Origin: Planctomycetota bacterium
GTDB taxonomy: Bacteria > Planctomycetota > UBA1135 > GCA-002686595
Length of the DNA stretch: 64,000 nucleotides
Reading direction: 5' to 3'
Assembly: GCA_020638855.1 (NCBI GenBank)
Contig: JACKHT010000002.1
Span: 372,001 to 436,000, forward strand
A program made the translations under genes and the position numbers. Positions 62,501-64,000 of the stretch are shown here, piece after piece. The notes beneath the pieces were generated by a model. The model was not told the origin of the DNA. It was given only the letters and a program-made list of their open reading frames with translations, and made no database searches. Positions within the stretch are counted from its first letter, which is position 1; each line of letters opens with the position of its first letter.

Positions 62501-64000
62501 GCCGAGCCTAGAGCCCGACCCAGCGCGGCCCATCGAAGCCAGCGTTCACCAGGAAGACCCACAAGCCGTGCCCACCTGGCTGCACGCGCTGGACTCCCTG
62601 GCCGACTTCGATGGGGCGTTGGGCCCCCACGATTGGCGCTTCGAGGACATCGTGATCGAAGATGCACTCCGCCCAGGTGCCCCGAGCTTGCAGGCACAAG
62701 GCCACTGGACGGCGGTCCAAGCTTGGTCAAGCCCACCGGCTCCGGGCACTCCCAGCATGCCCTACATCGCCCAAGTCACAGGGCGCCTGCTACCCGTGCT
62801 GGAAGCGTTCGAATTGGATGGATCCTTCGATCCCCTCGCCCCACGCCCTGCTTTGGACCTCACTTGGCGCTTCGATGGCATCCAAGGTGCGGCCTTGGGT
62901 ACCTGGTGGCCTTCGGCTTGGTCCCAGGCCACGCCCACCGACCTTCAAGGCGCCCGCTCGAGCGGCCACTTGGAAGCGAAGCTCGATCTTCCATCGGGCC
63001 AAAGGCGTTGGTCGCGCCTGCCTGAGGAAGGCTTTGGAATCGAACTCCAGGCGCGCGATGCGGACCTCCAGGCCAATGCGCTCGCCGATCCGTTGTGCTC
63101 GATCGGCACCCTGGAAGCCAGGGCCACCTCCATCGTGCCCGCCACCGGGACCTATCGGTGGGAGCGCCTCTTGCTGGCGGATCCCGAGCTGCACACTTGG
63201 CGCGATGGCTTGGGCTGGCACGCCCTGGGGCTCACCGTAGCCAACGCATCCGAACAAACTCCCGCCACCGCATCGCCCTCCGAGGAACCCGAACCCCATC
63301 GGTTGGCTGCCCTGAGCGTCGAACGCATCCAGATCCAGGGCGCCCAATGGGACCACGAAGACCGCACGGTCGAGCCTTCCATCTGGATCCCCATTCGAGG
63401 TGGCGAGGCCGAAATCTTGCACGCCTCGCTTGGCGACCCAGACGGCGCGCTCCCGATGCGCCTGCAGGCCAGCGCGGATTCCGCCAAGGTACGCGCCCCC
63501 ATGCGCGCGCCGAGCAACGCGGTCGATCCGACCGTGGCTGGATCGCTCGAGTCCCGCAATGCCTTCGATCGCTTGGAGGCCCGCGCCCGGGTGACCCTAG
63601 GGCCGGCTCCCGAAGGTTGGTTCCAACTGGATGTGGTGGGCTTGGAGTTGGCGCCACTACGTGGTTGGCTAGCACCCCTGGGGCTGCGGCTGGAAGACGG
63701 TGTGCTCGACATGCGCAACACCCTGCGCTTCCAAGGCGAGCAGGGCTTGGCCGTGGACACGCGCAGCACCCTGGAGCACCTCTTCGTCCGCCCCTTGCCC
63801 GGGAGCCATGTGGAGCGCGACCTGGGTTTGCGGCACGATTGGGACTCCACCTTGGCCAGCCTGCGCGATGGCGAAGGCCGCATCCAGGTGCCGTTGCGCT
63901 TTGAGGTGAGCCAACAGGTGCTTTCACGATCCACCCTCCGGTCGGCAGCTCGCCGAGCGTTCACCGAACTCGCGCGGACCTCTGGAACCCAACCCGGTGG
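59538..64000 (+). CDS. Very large AsmA/DUF748-like envelope protein, 3'-truncated
   Basis: The frame is open from the ATG overlapping the preceding stop to the end of the window, at least 1487 residues. One N-terminal membrane helix (WLWRGMWIVLGLLVVGRASL) is followed by LELAYEHLDLSLLGGQVTLRGL and later repeated beta-strand blocks such as DYAILDLSLAKLLRGQLRIHRAEIDGG. This layout resembles AsmA-family/DUF748 proteins that span the periplasm and are proposed to move phospholipids to the outer membrane. No other reading frame of comparable length is coherent here. The family assignment rests on layout and the N-terminal motif only. Confidence 0.65.
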   Translation, partial: MSDFDIIDFDLSLGGPSRPRRRALLLPWLWRGMWIVLGLLVVGRASLSLWLPPALKRMGHHWGLELAYEHLDLSLLGGQVTLRGLTAQNRDAKAEDEPLVAVDYAILDLSLAKLLRGQLRIHRAEIDGGRMHWVRDSAGHWNTEALWNALASESEGAPNWLDRAQWNDLRLQDIALLVRDESQTPVQEIRTQVDMTLADGGYLDRPMRIELRARAKDWLDGLLADATVWRHDGQLEATAQLELFGLRKDLANRWLAPLGAKVDAASQDLRFQAQTTLRYADAQETAGGSRFVEGPLLVRDLLWSTDHRPALMVGTLDTTLHAKGWADWNLGATRLANAEIHLERPLRGDGSAGNWSLAGGSLEPGSPLRRGLAQFSIERLDSEALRWFAEDETTSPPTRLAGVLEGNVEGLAFARASGWQPMAFDLQVPPSRDRSAIQLAGSFQPGSSGSLDVKLAGARWNPSQLAAYLEPLGLRCAPDLTVAADRMRVAWVPGQGATQWDVVLERAAWFQGSSATTLEEVTLERAVLASDTWRLGSLRLRGGSLAGGRTPGGEWYLAGLQSVGLRTTPAATWGPQAMRVDEAQLDDLALSWEDRRGGSQANPSVCHFDALRLTDWAWDRAQQPGPLRGRWDGNLAWPGHVANGRSQGQFLAPQGDEPGRVIATVDLKNWQDATLLGWLAERGVDLDWIGHDVQASGQFDWRSEQGGGSGSLQLREVRLAQGDQTLWELQDLDATGLDWSSSGWTLAQLSLNQPVGPCIEQPNGSWTAFGWRGIPALGKQPFVGNPAGFLEALPIQSLEVQGARIKVQPTGPPDLAGVWTLDGRWERLAEGGTQAGWKVDTEIGVQGSLERGQLAGEVHRSDQGLDWDLALEAEGLVASPWTRALLAPLVPEWQSAHLQAKLRGQLQRLESGALRGNLQVRDGQLSDGDPAHTLFALPALDLVVDRWDAGSKVARIGSSAIGSSSLAGLSARIRRDARGNWHALGMQWPSLEPDPARPIEASVHQEDPQAVPTWLHALDSLADFDGALGPHDWRFEDIVIEDALRPGAPSLQAQGHWTAVQAWSSPPAPGTPSMPYIAQVTGRLLPVLEAFELDGSFDPLAPRPALDLTWRFDGIQGAALGTWWPSAWSQATPTDLQGARSSGHLEAKLDLPSGQRRWSRLPEEGFGIELQARDADLQANALADPLCSIGTLEARATSIVPATGTYRWERLLLADPELHTWRDGLGWHALGLTVANASEQTPATASPSEEPEPHRLAALSVERIQIQGAQWDHEDRTVEPSIWIPIRGGEAEILHASLGDPDGALPMRLQASADSAKVRAPMRAPSNAVDPTVAGSLESRNAFDRLEARARVTLGPAPEGWFQLDVVGLELAPLRGWLAPLGLRLEDGVLDMRNTLRFQGEQGLAVDTRSTLEHLFVRPLPGSHVERDLGLRHDWDSTLASLRDGEGRIQVPLRFEVSQQVLSRSTLRSAARRAFTELARTSGTQPG

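Overview
The window is GC-rich, gene-dense bacterial chromosome. Its content suggests a member of the Planctomycetota. The pointers are secreted VCBS/FG-GAP, HEAT-repeat, NPCBM and delta-60/VWA proteins, a Planctomycete-style C-terminal domain on the VCBS protein, tandem groEL genes, a bacterial deoxyhypusine-synthase homologue, a DPP-IV-type peptidase with a VHL-like insert, and few Shine-Dalgarno sites. This is inference from protein content; there is no rRNA in the window. No CRISPR array, insertion sequence, prophage or integration scar was seen. Both ends are cut inside genes.

Layout. 1-9.5 kb: end of a proline-catabolic P5C dehydrogenase gene, a beta-helix lipoprotein, nadA, a GIY-YIG protein, a VCBS protein, then a three-gene operon (deoxyhypusine-synthase-like, PARP-type zinc finger, VOC protein). 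9.5-14.7 kb: minus-strand run of HEAT protein, lipoprotein, coiled-coil protein, xseA and a GT2 glycosyltransferase, with several 4-nt overlaps. 14.9-23.4 kb: MFS transporter, small secreted protein, Xer recombinase, tRNA-Glu, methyltransferase, Trm112-like/EboE-like pair, a secreted unknown, pepP, tRNA-Lys. 23.6-27 kb: the classical rpsB-tsf-pyrH-frr translation operon on the minus strand. 27.3-29.5 kb: a GGDEF diguanylate cyclase and an NPCBM protein whose 3' ends overlap. 30-35.5 kb: chaperone cluster groEL1-groEL2-dnaJ-grpE plus a FmdB-type zinc ribbon, with no groES. 35.5-43.8 kb: HAD phosphatase, lipoprotein, VHL-DPP peptidase, potassium uptake trkH/trkA, dinB.

44-53.2 kb is the most distinctive part. 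It holds an OleA-like thiolase, a carboxylesterase, then a GbsR/MarR regulator behind a strong palindrome. Downstream is a tightly packed set: ketosynthase, acyl carrier protein, two CrtI/CrtISO-like FAD oxidoreductases, ketoreductase, dehydratase and enoyl reductase. This is a complete discrete (type II) fatty-acid or polyketide cycle with two extra desaturase/isomerase-type enzymes. A Sfp-type phosphopantetheinyl transferase lies about 4.4 kb downstream. I infer a dedicated system for an unusual acyl product; the product is unknown.

53.4-64 kb: a VWA/delta-60 lipoprotein, a Crp/Fnr regulator preceded by 15-bp tandem repeats, a DUF2959 lipoprotein, the PPTase, a lipoprotein, and a very large AsmA/DUF748-like envelope protein that runs off the window. 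Short tandem duplications of about 12-20 bp recur throughout.
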